A model generated the notes under the pieces. The model was not told the origin of the DNA. It saw only the letters and a list, made by a program, of their open reading frames with translations, and searched no databases. Source: Brevundimonas basaltis (GTDB lineage: Bacteria; Pseudomonadota; Alphaproteobacteria; Caulobacterales; Caulobacteraceae). From it: a stretch of 64,000 nt of DNA. Numbering within the stretch: the stretch's first letter is position 1; every line of letters begins with the position of its first letter. A program made the position numbers and the translations under genes. Where the stretch lies: NCBI RefSeq assembly GCF_014202075.1, contig NZ_JACHFZ010000001.1:186001-250000 (forward strand), written 5' to 3'. This document shows, piece after piece, positions 18,207 through 28,943 of this stretch.

Positions 18207-19736
18207 TCACGCCGACGGCAGCAGCCCCCCCGCGAACGCCCGATAGCGCCCCTCGCGCACCCCATCCGTCGCCCGGGCGATATCCGGCGCGAAATAGTGG
18301 TCGCTGCCATAGGCGGCGGCGGCCTCGCGCACGATCCCGAAGACCTTCTCCAGATCGGGCGAGGTCGTCAGCGGCCGATGGAACTCGATCCCCTGCGCCG
18401 CCGCCAGCAGTTCGATGGCCACCACCGTCGCCGTGTTCTCCGCCATGTCCAGCAGCCGCCGCGCCCCATGCGTCGCCATCGACACATGGTCCTCCTGATT
18501 GGCCGAAGTCGGCACGGTGTCGATGCTGCATGGATGGGCCACCATCCGGTTCTCGGCCACCAGCGCCGCCGCCGTCACCTGGGCGATCATGAAGCCCGAG
18601 TTCAGGCCGCTCTCCCTGACCAGAAACGCCGGCAGGTCGCTCATCTTGGGATCCACCAGGATCGACGTCCGCCGCTCCGAGATATTGCCGATCTCGCACA
18701 GGGCCATGGCGATCTGGTCCGCCGCGAACGCAACGGGTTCGGCGTGGAAGTTTCCGCCTGAGATCACGTCGCCGTCCTCGATGAAGACCAGCGGATTGTC
18801 GGTCACCGCATTGGCCTCGCGCTCCAGCGTCGCGGCGGCGTTCCTCAGCACGTCGAGCACCGCGCCCATGACCTGGGGCTGGCAGCGGAGGGAGTAGGGG
18901 TCCTGCACCTTCGAACAGTCGTGGCGATGGCTGTCGCGGATGGCGCTGCCGGCCATCAAATCCCGCAGTCGGGCCGCGACGTCGACCTGCCCCGGCTGGC
19001 CGCGCAGGGCGTGGATGCGGGCGTCGAACGGCGAATCCGACCCCTTCAGCGCATCGACCGACAGCGCCCCCGCCGCGATGCCCGCCGCGAAGGCCGCCTC
19101 GGCCGCGAACAGGCCCGCCAGCGCCAGCGCCGTCGAGCACTGCGTCCCATTGAGCAGCGCCAGCCCTTCCTTCGGCCCCAGCGTCAGCGGCTTCAGCCCG
19201 ACCGTGGCCAGCGCCGCCTCGGCCGAGAGGGTCTCGCCGTTGACCCGCGCCTCGCCGACCCCGATCAGCACGCAGCTCATATGCGCCAGCGGCGCCAAGT
19301 CGCCTGAGGCCCCGACCGAGCCCTTCGACGGAATGCAGGGCAGGACCCCGCCGTTGACCATGCCGATCAGGGCTTCCAGCGTCTCGCGCCGGATGCCCGA
19401 CGCCCCCTTCGACAGCGAGGCGATCTTCAGCACCATCAACAGGCGGACCACCGCATCATCCAGCAACGGCCCGACGCCGCAGGCGTGACTCAGCACCAGA
19501 TTCTTCTGCAGCGTCTCCAGGTCGTCCGCGGCGATCGAGGTGTTGGCCAGCAGGCCGAAACCCGTGTTGACGCCATAGACCGTCCGCCCCTCGGCCACGA
19601 TGGCGGCGACCGTGGCGGCGCCCTTGTCGACCTTGGTCCAGGCGGCGGGGGTCAGCGCGACGGTGCAAGGGCCGTCGAGGACCGCGCGCAGCTGGGCGAG
19701 GGTGAGGGCCGTAGTGCCGAGGGTGAGGGTGGTCAT
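18207..19736 (-). CDS. hutH: Histidine ammonia-lyase
   Basis: HutH converts L-histidine to urocanate and ammonia, the first step of histidine catabolism. The 509-residue protein contains the Ala-Ser-Gly triad in [12 protein letters not shown] near residue 143, which cyclises to the MIO electrophile, plus YGVNTGFG near residue 54 and [14 protein letters not shown]. It is cytoplasmic and normally tetrameric. It lies downstream of hutU on the same strand, with a short inverted repeat in the gap. Its 3' end stops 5 bp from the frameshifted PPC gene. Confidence 0.97.
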   Translation of the reverse strand: MTTLTLGTTALTLAQLRAVLDGPCTVALTPAAWTKVDKGAATVAAIVAEGRTVYGVNTGFGLLANTSIAADDLETLQKNLVLSHACGVGPLLDDAVVRLLMVLKIASLSKGASGIRRETLEALIGMVNGGVLPCIPSKGSVGASGDLAPLAHMSCVLIGVGEARVNGETLSAEAALATVGLKPLTLGPKEGLALLNGTQCSTALALAGLFAAEAAFAAGIAAGALSVDALKGSDSPFDARIHALRGQPGQVDVAARLRDLMAGSAIRDSHRHDCSKVQDPYSLRCQPQVMGAVLDVLRNAAATLEREANAVTDNPLVFIEDGDVISGGNFHAEPVAFAADQIAMALCEIGNISERRTSILVDPKMSDLPAFLVRESGLNSGFMIAQVTAAALVAENRMVAHPCSIDTVPTSANQEDHVSMATHGARRLLDMAENTATVVAIELLAAAQGIEFHRPLTTSPDLEKVFGIVREAAAAYGSDHYFAPDIARATDGVREGRYRAFAGGLLPSA

Positions 19737-19762
19737 CGTGTGGTTCCGAAACAGAAAGCAGT

Positions 19763-19804
19763 CGTCATCCCGGGTTTTTCGCTGCGCGAAACCCCGGGAT
19801 GACG
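19763..19804. repeat. GTCATCCCGGG inverted repeat (terminator- or REP-like)
   Basis: A 12-bp arm reading CGTCATCCCGGG (19763-19774) is matched exactly by its reverse complement at 19793-19804, with partly complementary TTTCGC/GCGAAA inner bases. It sits between hutU and hutH, which are on the same strand. It could attenuate hutH transcription or be a copy of a dispersed palindrome; GTCATCCCGG elements of this type also occur as half-sites at 52584-52600. Confidence 0.7.
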
Positions 19805-19815
19805 GGGGGCAAGGT

Positions 19816-21486
<1,671 letters not shown>

Positions 21487-21511
21487 GACGGCCTCTCTAC
21501 GCTGCCCGCCC

Positions 21512-22417
21512 ATGACCATGGAAGACTCAGACGCCCTCGGCTGGAGAAGCATCGCTGATCTCGTCGGCGACCACCCCGACGCACCCGTCGCCCTCATCGG
21601 CGCCGGCCTCAACGAGCGCTCCCTGACGCCCGGTCGCTGCGACCTCGGCCCCAGGGCCTTCCGCGCCGTCCTGCCGCGTTTCTCGACCTATGATGTCGAG
21701 ACCGGCGCCGAGCTCTCGACGCGCATCCACGACGCCGGCGACCTGCCGTTGAAAGCCCTGTCGCCCGCCGACGCCTTCGAGCCCGTCCGCGACGCCGTGG
21801 CCGGGCAGGGGCGCCGCGCCCTGACCGTCCTGATCGGCGGCAACAACGCTATCACCCGCCCCGGCGTCCACGCCCTCGGCCTCGCCAAAGGACTGTCCAG
21901 CGCCGGCCTGCTCACCCTCGACGCCCATTTCGACCTGCGCGACACAGACCAGGGCCTGACCAACGGCAATCCGGTCCAGGCCCTGCTCGAGGACGGGCTC
22001 GACGGCCGCCGCATCAGCCAGATCGGTCTCGCCCCCTTCGCCAACACCAGGCGGGCGCATGACAAGGCGAAGGCGGCGGGCATCAGCGTCCGCACCGCCC
22101 GCGACTGCCGCCAACGGGGCCTCGCCGCCGTCGCGACCGAGGAACTCGACCGCCTCTCGGCGCTCTGCGACGTCCTCTACGTCGATTTCGACATCGACGT
22201 CATCGACCGCAGCCAGTGGCCCGCCTCGCCCGGCGCCCGCCCCGGCGGCGTGTCGGCGCAGGACTTCTTCGACGCCGCCCGGGTCATCGGCGCCCATCCG
22301 AAGGTCAGGGTCGTCGACCTGACCGAATACGACCCCTCGCTCGAGATCGGCGACCTCGGCTCGCTCACCGCCGGGCGCTGGTTCTGCGAACTGCTGGCCG
22401 GGTTCGAAACGCGATGA
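21512..22417 (+). CDS. hutG: Formimidoylglutamase-type arginase family hydrolase
   Basis: A ureohydrolase-fold enzyme of about 301 residues, placed to perform the last hut step: formiminoglutamate to glutamate and formamide. Metal-site motifs are DAHFDLRD (two Asp and one His ligand) and VDFDIDVID (two Asp ligands). The first family motif, usually GGDHS, reads [10 protein letters not shown] here, so the His ligand is replaced by Asn. The start could be ATG 21512 or 21518; an ATG at 21485 would overlap the hutU start codon. The stop overlaps the hutI start (ATGA), so the two are translationally coupled. Function is assigned from position and fold. Confidence 0.82.
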   Translation: MTMEDSDALGWRSIADLVGDHPDAPVALIGAGLNERSLTPGRCDLGPRAFRAVLPRFSTYDVETGAELSTRIHDAGDLPLKALSPADAFEPVRDAVAGQGRRALTVLIGGNNAITRPGVHALGLAKGLSSAGLLTLDAHFDLRDTDQGLTNGNPVQALLEDGLDGRRISQIGLAPFANTRRAHDKAKAAGISVRTARDCRQRGLAAVATEELDRLSALCDVLYVDFDIDVIDRSQWPASPGARPGGVSAQDFFDAARVIGAHPKVRVVDLTEYDPSLEIGDLGSLTAGRWFCELLAGFETR

Positions 22418-23625
22418 AGGCCGACCTGCTCATCACCGACTGCCGCCTCGCCACCATGGCGGAGAGCGGAGAACCCTATGGCGCGATCGAGGACGCCGCC
22501 GTGCTGATCGCCGGGGGCCGCATCCTCTGGACCGGCCCCCGCGCCGACCTGCCGCCGCATCAGGCCGCCCGGACCGACCGCCTCGACGGCCGCTGGGTCA
22601 CGCCCGGCCTGATCGACTGCCACACCCATCTGGTGTTCGGCGGCGACCGTTCCGGCGAGTTCGAACAGCGGCTCGGCGGCGCCGCCTATGAGGACATCGC
22701 CCGCGCCGGCGGCGGCATCGTCTCGACCATGACCGCCACCCGCGCGGCCTCCGAAGACGCCCTCTACGCCGCCGCCCTGACCCGGCTGGCGGGCCTCAAG
22801 GCCAGCGGCGTCACCACCGTCGAGATCAAGTCCGGCTACGGCCTCGACCATGACGGCGAGCTGAAGATGCTGCGCGTCGCCCGCCGCCTCGGCGCTGAGG
22901 CCGGGGTCCGCGTCCGCACCAGCTATCTCGGCCTCCACGCCGTCCCGCCCGAACATCGCGCCGACCGCGCCGCCTATGTGAACAAGGCTGTGGATGAAAT
23001 CCTCCCCGCGGCCCATGCCGAGGGTCTGGTCGACGCCGTCGACGCCTATTGCGAACCCATCGCCTTCTCGACCGACGAAGTCGCCCGTCTGTTCGACAAG
23101 GCCCGCGCCCTCGGCCTGCCGGTCAAGCTCCACGCCGACCAGCTCTCCGACGGCGGCGGCGCGGCACTCGCGGCGCGCTACAACGCCCTGTCCGCCGACC
23201 ACATCGAGCACACCACGGAGGCGGGCGTCCAGGCCATGGCGCAAGCCGGGGTCGTCGCCGTCCTGCTGCCGGGGGCCTATCTGATGCTGCGCGAAACCAC
23301 CCCGCCGCCCGTCGACCTGCTGCGCCGGCACAGGGTGGCCATGGCCGTGGCCACCGACTGCAATCCCGGCACCTCGCCCGTCGCCTCGATGACGGCGGCG
23401 CTCAACCTCGCCTGCGTCCAGTTCCGCCTCACCCCGGAGGAGGCGCTGGCCGGGGCCACGCGGGTCGCGGCCAAGGCTCTCGGCCTCGCCGATGTCGGCG
23501 TCATCGTCCCCGGCATGGCCGCCGACCTGGCCGTCTGGGACATCGAGCGCCCCGCCGAGCTCTGCTACTGGCTCGGCAAACCGCTGCTGCACGCCCGCTA
23601 CCTCGCCGGCGTCGCCGATCGGTAA
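22414..23625 (+). CDS. hutI: Imidazolonepropionase
   Basis: HutI hydrolyses imidazolone-5-propionate to N-formimino-L-glutamate, the third step of histidine use. The 403-residue amidohydrolase has the metal motif in [15 protein letters not shown] (HxH near residue 70), [33 protein letters not shown], further His ligands in KLHADQLSD and DHIEHT, and the catalytic Asp in ATDCNPG. Its start overlaps the hutG stop. With hutH, hutU and hutG it completes the four-step pathway from histidine to glutamate. No hut regulator or histidine permease lies within the window. Confidence 0.97.
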   Translation: MKADLLITDCRLATMAESGEPYGAIEDAAVLIAGGRILWTGPRADLPPHQAARTDRLDGRWVTPGLIDCHTHLVFGGDRSGEFEQRLGGAAYEDIARAGGGIVSTMTATRAASEDALYAAALTRLAGLKASGVTTVEIKSGYGLDHDGELKMLRVARRLGAEAGVRVRTSYLGLHAVPPEHRADRAAYVNKAVDEILPAAHAEGLVDAVDAYCEPIAFSTDEVARLFDKARALGLPVKLHADQLSDGGGAALAARYNALSADHIEHTTEAGVQAMAQAGVVAVLLPGAYLMLRETTPPPVDLLRRHRVAMAVATDCNPGTSPVASMTAALNLACVQFRLTPEEALAGATRVAAKALGLADVGVIVPGMAADLAVWDIERPAELCYWLGKPLLHARYLAGVADR

Positions 23626-23660
23626 TCGCCCGGAAGGGCGAATCCCCGCATCCTCCGTCC

Positions 23661-23780
23661 ATGCGCTTCGCCCGTGACCGCACCGAAGGTGTTCTGCTCG
23701 CCGCCCTGATCGCGGTGACCGTGGCGCTCGCCGTCGCCACCGGCCTGTCCATCGAGGCAGTGTTCGCTCAACTTCGGTAG
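23661..23780 (+). CDS. Possible 39-residue single-span membrane peptide
   Basis: A short frame (MRFARDRTEGVLLAALIAVT...) with a basic N-terminus, one hydrophobic helix of about 20 residues and a short C-terminal tail. It follows hutI by 35 bp on the same strand. The ribosome site is weak, and the last 13 bases overlap the 3' end of the convergent nitroreductase gene. It reads like a small membrane protein, but coding status is not proven. Confidence 0.35.
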   Translation: MRFARDRTEGVLLAALIAVTVALAVATGLSIEAVFAQLR

Positions 23781-24370
23781 TCGACCTTCGCGGCCATGTC
23801 GGGCCGCGGCCGCTCCAGCGCCGGCTCCGCCAGCGTTCCGACATGGATGAAGCCGGCCACCTGCTCGCCCGCCTTCACGCCCACTAAATCAAGCGCCTGC
23901 GGGTCATAGCTGTACCAGTCCGTAATCCAGCTGGCGCTGTAACCCAACGCATGGGCGGCGTGTTCGAGGTTCATGCACACCGCCCCGGCCGACAACTGCT
24001 GCTCCCACACCGGCACCTTGTGCCCCTCGATCGGGGTCGACACCACCAGGATGGTCAGCGGCGGCGCCGTCAGCTTGGCCAGCACATTGCGGGCCTTGAC
24101 CGGGTCCGTCTGCCGCGCCGCGTGGGGCAGCAGGGCCTCGGCCAGCGCCGCCCGGCTCTCCGGCCCCATGACCACGAACCGCCACGGGAACAGCTTGCCG
24201 TGATCCGGCGTGCGCGCGCCGAGATGCAGGATGCGCTCGATCTCGGCCGGGGAAGGACCCGGGCCGGTCAGGGCCTGCGCCGGGGCCGACCGGCGCACCG
24301 CGAGGCGGGCCTGCAGTTCGGGCGAGGGTGTGGGGAGGGGCAGGGCCTGGCCCAGATCGGCGTCGGACAT
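23768..24370 (-). CDS. Nitroreductase family protein (YdjA-like)
   Basis: A 200-residue FMN-binding nitroreductase-fold protein. The N-terminal RRSAPAQAL corresponds to the RRS/T FMN-phosphate motif, followed by LGARTPDHGKLFPWRFVV, which matches the compact YdjA-type group (LAPDHGxLRPWRF). The central PVWEQQLSAGAVCMNLEHAAHALG helix and the WITDWYSY segment also fit. The physiological substrate of such proteins is generally unknown. It is transcribed divergently from the Nudix gene with a gap of about 36 bp. Confidence 0.88.
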   Translation of the reverse strand: MSDADLGQALPLPTPSPELQARLAVRRSAPAQALTGPGPSPAEIERILHLGARTPDHGKLFPWRFVVMGPESRAALAEALLPHAARQTDPVKARNVLAKLTAPPLTILVVSTPIEGHKVPVWEQQLSAGAVCMNLEHAAHALGYSASWITDWYSYDPQALDLVGVKAGEQVAGFIHVGTLAEPALERPRPDMAAKVDYRS

Positions 24371-24406
24371 GTCGCCTAGCTAGTCGTCCGCGCGCCTCTG
24401 CGCCAT

Positions 24407-25066
24407 ATGCGGCGCATGACCGATTCCCGTGACGACTTCGACGCCGACCGCCCCACCCCCGGCTGGGACGACCCCGCCGACCGCCCGCCGCCGTGGCGCA
24501 GCGAGGGCGAGACGACGCTGTTCGCGAGCCCGTGGATGCGCCTGACCCGACATCCGGCTGTCGCCCCGACCGGGCTCGAGGCCGACTATGTGGTCATGCG
24601 CCCGCGCAACCTCTCGGTCGGCGTGCTGCCGGTACACGCCGATGGAACCGTCACCCTCGTCGGCCAGCAGCGCTTCGCCCTGATGAACTGGTCGTGGGAG
24701 ATGCCCGAGGGCGGCGCCCCGTTTGACGAGGACCCCATCGAGGGCGCCCGCCGCGAATTGGCCGAGGAGGCGGGCCTGCGCGCCGCCCACTGGCGCGAGG
24801 CTCTGAAGGTCGAGATGAGCAACTCCATTACCGACGAACGGGCCCTCGCCTGGATCGCCTGGGATCTGTCGCCCGCGCCGTCGGAGCCCGATCCCACCGA
24901 GGTCCTCCGCGTCGCCCGCGTTCCCTTCGGCGACCTGCTGCGCGAAATCGGCCGCGGCGCGGTGCGCGACATGTTCACGGTGGCGACCACGCTGCGCGCC
25001 TACCATATGGCGCGCGAGGGCGACCTGCCGCCCGAATTGGCGAAGGCCATGCTGGCGAGCGTATGA
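24407..25066 (+). CDS. Nudix hydrolase (ADP-ribose pyrophosphatase-like)
   Basis: A 219-residue protein with an intact Nudix box near residues 104-126: a Gly, five residues, Glu, seven residues, then RELAEEAGL. This motif binds the divalent metal for hydrolysis of nucleoside diphosphates linked to another moiety. The flanking sequence (VLPVHADGTVTLVGQQRF before, and a C-terminal DLLREIGRG element after) resembles ADP-ribose or nucleotide-sugar hydrolases. Two close start codons exist (24407 and 24416). cysE follows after 20 bp. Confidence 0.87.
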   Translation: MRRMTDSRDDFDADRPTPGWDDPADRPPPWRSEGETTLFASPWMRLTRHPAVAPTGLEADYVVMRPRNLSVGVLPVHADGTVTLVGQQRFALMNWSWEMPEGGAPFDEDPIEGARRELAEEAGLRAAHWREALKVEMSNSITDERALAWIAWDLSPAPSEPDPTEVLRVARVPFGDLLREIGRGAVRDMFTVATTLRAYHMAREGDLPPELAKAMLASV

Positions 25067-25086
25067 TGCTGTCAAAGGAGACCCGG

Positions 25087-25908
25087 ATGCCCAAGCTCGA
25101 AGTCGTCGCCGAGACATCGGACATCTGGAGCCAGCTGCGCGCCGCCGCCCGGGACACCGCCCGCGCCGAGCCGCATCTGGCCTCGCAGATGAACGCCGTC
25201 ATCCTGTCGCACGGCGATCTGGCGGCGGCCCTCGGCTTCCAGATCGCCCGCAAGCTCGGCGACGCCGAACTGGGCGCCATGTCGGTTCGCGAAATCTGCC
25301 GCGACGCCCACGAAGCCGATCCCGCGATCGTCGCCGCCGCCGAGGCCGACCTGCGGGCCGTGGCCGAGCGTGACCCGGCCATCAAGTCGCTGCTGCAGCC
25401 CTTCCTCTACTTCAAGGGCTTCCAGGCCTTGCAGGCGCATCGCGTCGCCCACTGGCTCTGGATCCAGGGTCGTGAGGCCCTCGCCTTCCATTTCCAGAGC
25501 CGCATGTCCGAACTGTTCCAGCTCGACATCCATCCGGCCGCCCGGCTCGGCTCGGGTCTGTTCCTCGACCACGGCACCGGTATCGTCATCGGCGAGACGG
25601 CGGTGGTCGGTGACGACGTCTCCATGCTGCACGCCGTGACCCTCGGCGGCACGGGGGCGCAGCGCGGCGATCGCCATCCCAAGATCGGCAAGGGCGTCCT
25701 GCTCGGCGCCGGCGCCAAGGTGCTCGGCAACATCACCGTCGGCGACTACGCCAAGGTGGCCTCCGGCTCCGTGGTGCTCAAGCCGGTCCCCGCCGGCTGC
25801 ACCGTCGCCGGCGTCCCGGCCCGCCTGGTCAACTGCCCGACCGAGGCCGCCCCGGCCCGGACCATGGACCACACCCTGGCGGACGTCGTCTACGACTTCG
25901 TCATCTGA
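25087..25908 (+). CDS. cysE: Serine O-acetyltransferase
   Basis: CysE acetylates L-serine with acetyl-CoA to O-acetylserine, the committed step of cysteine synthesis. The 273-residue protein has the helical N-terminal SATase domain followed by a left-handed beta-helix with hexapeptide repeats: HPAARLGSGLFLDHGTGIVIGETAVVGD, with catalytic His in LDHGTG and in LHAVTLGGTG. The start at 25087 is set by a strong AAAGGAG ribosome site 8 nt upstream, in preference to an in-frame ATG at 25063 that overlaps the Nudix stop. The C-terminal tail ends YDFVI; a terminal Ile is what CysK binds in the cysteine synthase complex. Confidence 0.96.
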   Translation: MPKLEVVAETSDIWSQLRAAARDTARAEPHLASQMNAVILSHGDLAAALGFQIARKLGDAELGAMSVREICRDAHEADPAIVAAAEADLRAVAERDPAIKSLLQPFLYFKGFQALQAHRVAHWLWIQGREALAFHFQSRMSELFQLDIHPAARLGSGLFLDHGTGIVIGETAVVGDDVSMLHAVTLGGTGAQRGDRHPKIGKGVLLGAGAKVLGNITVGDYAKVASGSVVLKPVPAGCTVAGVPARLVNCPTEAAPARTMDHTLADVVYDFVI

Positions 25909-25985
25909 ACGGGACGCGGAAACGCTTCCCCTGCGCCGGCCCTTTCTCTAGGGTCCGCCGCTCAATTCCAGACCTGAGGCCCACG

Positions 25986-26198
25986 ATGAACACCGCCGAC
26001 ATGAAGCGCGTCGAGACGCACCTGAAGCGCACCTTCAACACCGGCGGCATCATCCTGAAGCCGCGCGGCAAGCCCAACGACTCCTGCGAGGTCTACGTCG
26101 GCGACGAGTTCATCGGCGTGGTCTTCGAGGACGAGGACGAGGCCGGCAGCTTCATGTTCGAAATGGCCATCCTCGCCGAGGACCTGCCGCAGGACTGA
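25986..26198 (+). CDS. DUF3126 family small protein
   Basis: A 70-residue acidic protein matching the DUF3126 pattern found in alphaproteobacteria: MKRVETHLKRTFN near the N-terminus, then a KPRGKPNDSCEVYVGDEFIG core and an acidic DEDEAGSFMFEMAIL tail. Function is unknown. It lies 77 bp after cysE, an association that I recall as common in this class, and is followed by a strong hairpin terminator. Confidence 0.88.
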   Translation: MNTADMKRVETHLKRTFNTGGIILKPRGKPNDSCEVYVGDEFIGVVFEDEDEAGSFMFEMAILAEDLPQD

Positions 26199-26224
26199 CC
26201 CGCCGCCGGGCGACGCGCACGAAA

Positions 26225-26254
26225 AAGCGCCGGAGGATCGCTCCTCCGGCGCTT
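26225..26254. terminator. Bidirectional hairpin terminator
   Basis: A perfect 13-bp stem (AAGCGCCGGAGGA at 26225-26237 with its complement at 26242-26254) closes a TCGC tetraloop. Five A residues (26222-26226) precede the stem and TT ends it, so the hairpin could stop transcription of the rightward DUF3126 gene and, more typically with its U run, of the leftward gene ending at 26286. Confidence 0.85.
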
Positions 26255-26285
26255 CGTCGTTTCAGGCCGAAGCCTCAGACCCGGA

Positions 26286-26744
26286 TCAGCGCTTGCCGAA
26301 GATCCCGTCGAGGATCTTGGTCAGGAAGCCGCGCTTGTCGGCCGGCTTGGCGGCGGGCGCCGGAGCCGGAGCCGGAGCGGCGGTCGCGGGCTTGGGAGCC
26401 GGGGCGGCGGCGGGCCGGGCGGCCGGAGCGGCGGCCTTCGGCGCAGCGGGCTTCGGAGCAGCGGCCTTGGCGGCCGGCTTCTTCGCGGCGACCGGCTTCT
26501 TCGCGGCGGCGGCCTTCGGAGCCGCGGCCTTTGCGGCCGGCTTGGCGGCGGCCTTCGGCGTGGCTTTCGGGGCGGGCTTGGCGACCGGTTTCTGGGCGGC
26601 GGCCGGCTTGGGTGCGGCGGCCTTCGCGGGCGCCTTGGTCACGGCCGGCTTCGCGGCGCTCGACTTTGCCGCCGGTTTCGGCTTGGAAGCGGCGGTCGCC
26701 GCCTTCGGTTTTGCGGTGCTCGGCTTGGACGGTGCTTTAGCCAT
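26286..26744 (-). CDS. Lys/Ala/Pro-rich histone H1-like protein
   Basis: A 152-residue very basic protein composed of KPAA, AAKP and PKAAA repeats through about residue 130, ending in a distinct C-terminal segment KRGFLTKILDGIFGKR that looks like an amphipathic basic helix. Low-complexity Lys/Ala/Pro sequence of this kind is seen in bacterial H1-like DNA-binding proteins, so nucleoid or polyanion binding is plausible but not shown. The start at 26744 (MAKAPSKP) has a GGGG-rich ribosome site; the longer in-frame N-terminus lacks the repeat character. The opposite-strand frame over the same region is an Ala/Gly-rich shadow. Confidence 0.7.
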   Translation of the reverse strand: MAKAPSKPSTAKPKAATAASKPKPAAKSSAAKPAVTKAPAKAAAPKPAAAQKPVAKPAPKATPKAAAKPAAKAAAPKAAAAKKPVAAKKPAAKAAAPKPAAPKAAAPAARPAAAPAPKPATAAPAPAPAPAAKPADKRGFLTKILDGIFGKR

Positions 26745-26838
26745 GGATTCCCCGACCCCTCGGTTCAGTTGGTTGATGCTGGCGCAGGAGAGCACGCCAG
26801 CGCGTGTCCCGAGTCGTCATGATAGCGGTGTTTGAGAA

Positions 26839-27708
26839 ATGTCCGAGTCCGCAGTTCAAATAATCGCGAGAGGCCCGCGCGCCATCGCCGAGGCCGCCGC
26901 CGCCGCGCTCGATTCCGACCCGTTGCTGGAGGGGGCGACCTACTCCATCCTCGAGGAAGACGAGGACAGGGGCGTCTGGCGCATCGACGCCTTCCCCAAT
27001 GACGCGGACGACGTGCGCGGCATCGAGGCCCATCTGAAGTCCCACGACGGCCTGGCCGTCATCGTCGAGAAACTGGCCGACGCCGACTGGCTGGCCATGT
27101 CCCTGTCCGGTCTGCCGCCGGTGCGGGCCGGGCGCTTCTTCGTCTACGGCGCCCATGACGAGGGCGTGGTGCCGCGCAACACCGTCAATCTCAAGATCGA
27201 CGCCGGCGCCGCCTTCGGCACCGGCCATCACGGCACCACGGTCGGCTGCCTCGTGGCTTTCGACGAGCTGCTCAAGCGCGAGCGGTTCGAGCGGGTCCTC
27301 GACGTCGGCTGCGGCACCGGCATCCTCGCCATCGCGGCGGCGAAGACCGGATCGAAGGTCGCCCTCGGCACCGACATCGACGAGCCCTCGGTCCGCATCG
27401 CCAATGAGAACGCCAGGCTGAACCTCGCCAACGCCCGCTTCGTCCACGCCTTCGGCCTCAACGACCGCAAGGTGCGGGGGCAGGGACCCTACGACCTCGT
27501 CTTCGCCAACATCCTCGCCCCGCCGCTGGTCAGCCTGTCCCAGGACATTAAGGAGGCGCTCGCCCTCGGCGGCGTCGCCATCCTCTCCGGCCTGCTGCGC
27601 ACCCAGGAGCGGCGCGTCACCGCCGCCTATCTGTCGCGCGGCTTCGTCCTCGAACGCCGCATCCGCCGCGACGCCTGGAGCGCCCTGGTGCTGCGCCGGG
27701 TCGGATGA
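26839..27708 (+). CDS. prmA: Ribosomal protein L11 methyltransferase
   Basis: PrmA trimethylates ribosomal protein L11 using S-adenosylmethionine. The 289-residue protein has the PrmA-type N-terminal substrate domain and then the Rossmann methyltransferase core: [16 protein letters not shown], the SAM-binding [13 protein letters not shown] near residue 155, and [15 protein letters not shown], the catalytic-loop motif. Length fits the family. The start codon lies 94 bp from that of the divergent Lys/Ala/Pro-rich gene. The stop overlaps the SUKH gene start (ATGA). Confidence 0.95.
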   Translation: MSESAVQIIARGPRAIAEAAAAALDSDPLLEGATYSILEEDEDRGVWRIDAFPNDADDVRGIEAHLKSHDGLAVIVEKLADADWLAMSLSGLPPVRAGRFFVYGAHDEGVVPRNTVNLKIDAGAAFGTGHHGTTVGCLVAFDELLKRERFERVLDVGCGTGILAIAAAKTGSKVALGTDIDEPSVRIANENARLNLANARFVHAFGLNDRKVRGQGPYDLVFANILAPPLVSLSQDIKEALALGGVAILSGLLRTQERRVTAAYLSRGFVLERRIRRDAWSALVLRRVG

Positions 27709-28379
27709 TCTGGGAGGGGGCGGAGGTCCTGCTGGCGCGGCTGGAGCGCTGGCGGCCCGGCGGTTGGGTCGAGCATGCCGGCGGCGGGCTGCAGGTTTGC
27801 CACACGCCGAAGGAAGGCTCCCACGCCTACCTTCACTGGCTCTATCCCGGGCTGTCGGAGGAACGCTTGGCCCAGACCGAGGCCGTCTATGATCGCCCGC
27901 TGCCCGCCGAATACAGACGCTACCTCGGCTGGTCGAACGGCGGGTGCTTCTTCGCCGGGCATCTCGGACTCAACGGCAGCCACATACGCGAAGCCGCCCG
28001 CGACCCACTCGATCGAAGCGGCGTCGGGATCGGCCAGCCGATCAGCCTCGACCATGGCAACCTGTTCGGACGACCGGCCGGCGCGCCGGCGACGGCCTGG
28101 ATGATTGGCCACATCTCGGGCTGGTCGGGGCAGGGAAGCCTTCTGCTCCATCAGTCTGGCGAGGTTCGACTGTGCTCGAATACCGATGCGGGCGATGTGG
28201 CTGCGGTCTGGGGCTCGTTCGGCGAGATGCTGCTGGCGGAGTTCGACCGGATGGGCGCTCTGGTCGGCGACCGTGGAGAAGCGCTGGTCGAGTACGTCCA
28301 GTTTCTCCCCGAGGGGGGGCGCCGATGGGAGCAGCCTCCGAAAAGGCGGTGGAGCCTGCGATCACTTCTGGGCGGGTGA
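27705..28379 (+). CDS. SMI1/KNR4 (SUKH) domain protein
   Basis: A 224-residue protein with a SUKH-type core. The region from [16 protein letters not shown] through [15 protein letters not shown] matches the family pattern of a helix followed by LPxxYRxFLxxxNGG, and later strands ([28 protein letters not shown]) fit the barrel. SUKH proteins are often immunity proteins to secreted toxins, but no toxin gene is nearby, and this one is translationally coupled to prmA by an ATGA overlap. A Lys/Arg-rich tail ends the protein. Function is unknown. Confidence 0.75.
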   Translation: MIWEGAEVLLARLERWRPGGWVEHAGGGLQVCHTPKEGSHAYLHWLYPGLSEERLAQTEAVYDRPLPAEYRRYLGWSNGGCFFAGHLGLNGSHIREAARDPLDRSGVGIGQPISLDHGNLFGRPAGAPATAWMIGHISGWSGQGSLLLHQSGEVRLCSNTDAGDVAAVWGSFGEMLLAEFDRMGALVGDRGEALVEYVQFLPEGGRRWEQPPKRRWSLRSLLGG

Positions 28380-28463
28380 CCGGCTTGCTGACCCGCCGAG
28401 TGGGTTAACGGGCGGAACGGAGGACGGGCGGGGCCGTTGCGCCAGTTCAATGGAGGACTGTCC

Positions 28464-28943
28464 GTGACCCACTACGATCCCAACGACCCCAATCGCCCGC
28501 TTCCCCCGGGTGACCGGATGGAAACCGTGGACACCATCGTCGTCGGCCCCGGCGGCGTCAGCGAGACGGTCGAGACCGTCGTGGTTCGCGAGTCCAACAC
28601 CGGTTGGTGGATCGCCGGCATTCTCGCCGCCCTGGTGCTGCTGGCCGTGCTGTGGATCCTGTTCGCCCGCGGCGAACCTGCTGCCGACGACGCCCTGCTC
28701 GACGCCCGTCTGGACGCCGCCGAGGCCCAGGCCCAGCGGGACGCCGCCCTCGTCCAGGGTCAGGTCGCCGGCGCCCAGGCCAGCGTTGACGTCGCTCGCG
28801 CCAACGCCGCCGCGGCGGAGGCCCAGGCCCGCGCCGCCGAAGCGCGCAGCGCCCCGCCAGTGGTGATCGAACGCGAGGTCCCCGTGCCCGCCCCGGCCCA
28901 GACCGGCCCCGCCGTCGTCAGCCCCACGGCCCCGCAGAACTGA
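28464..28943 (+). CDS. Membrane-anchored protein with Ala-rich coiled coil
   Basis: A 159-residue protein with a polar N-terminus (about 45 residues), one transmembrane helix (WWIAGILAALVLLAVLWILFA, about residues 46-66), an Ala/Glu/Gln/Arg-rich probable coiled coil (about 75-130) and a Pro/Val tail. The start is GTG 28464, chosen because a GGAGG ribosome site lies 7 nt upstream; an in-frame ATG at 28437 lacks one. It would be anchored with its N-terminus inside. Family and function not recognised. Confidence 0.65.
   Translation: MTHYDPNDPNRPLPPGDRMETVDTIVVGPGGVSETVETVVVRESNTGWWIAGILAALVLLAVLWILFARGEPAADDALLDARLDAAEAQAQRDAALVQGQVAGAQASVDVARANAAAAEAQARAAEARSAPPVVIEREVPVPAPAQTGPAVVSPTAPQN

Noticed and set aside
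26293-26835. 180-codon Ala/Gly-rich plus-strand frame opposite the Lys/Ala/Pro-rich gene
   Set aside because: It mirrors the repeat coding of the minus strand and has no ribosome site; the minus-strand gene has a distinct C-terminal helix and a plausible start.
27705-28379. SUKH gene as part of a toxin-immunity locus
   Set aside because: No polymorphic toxin, Rhs or secretion gene lies nearby, and the gene is fused by overlap to prmA.
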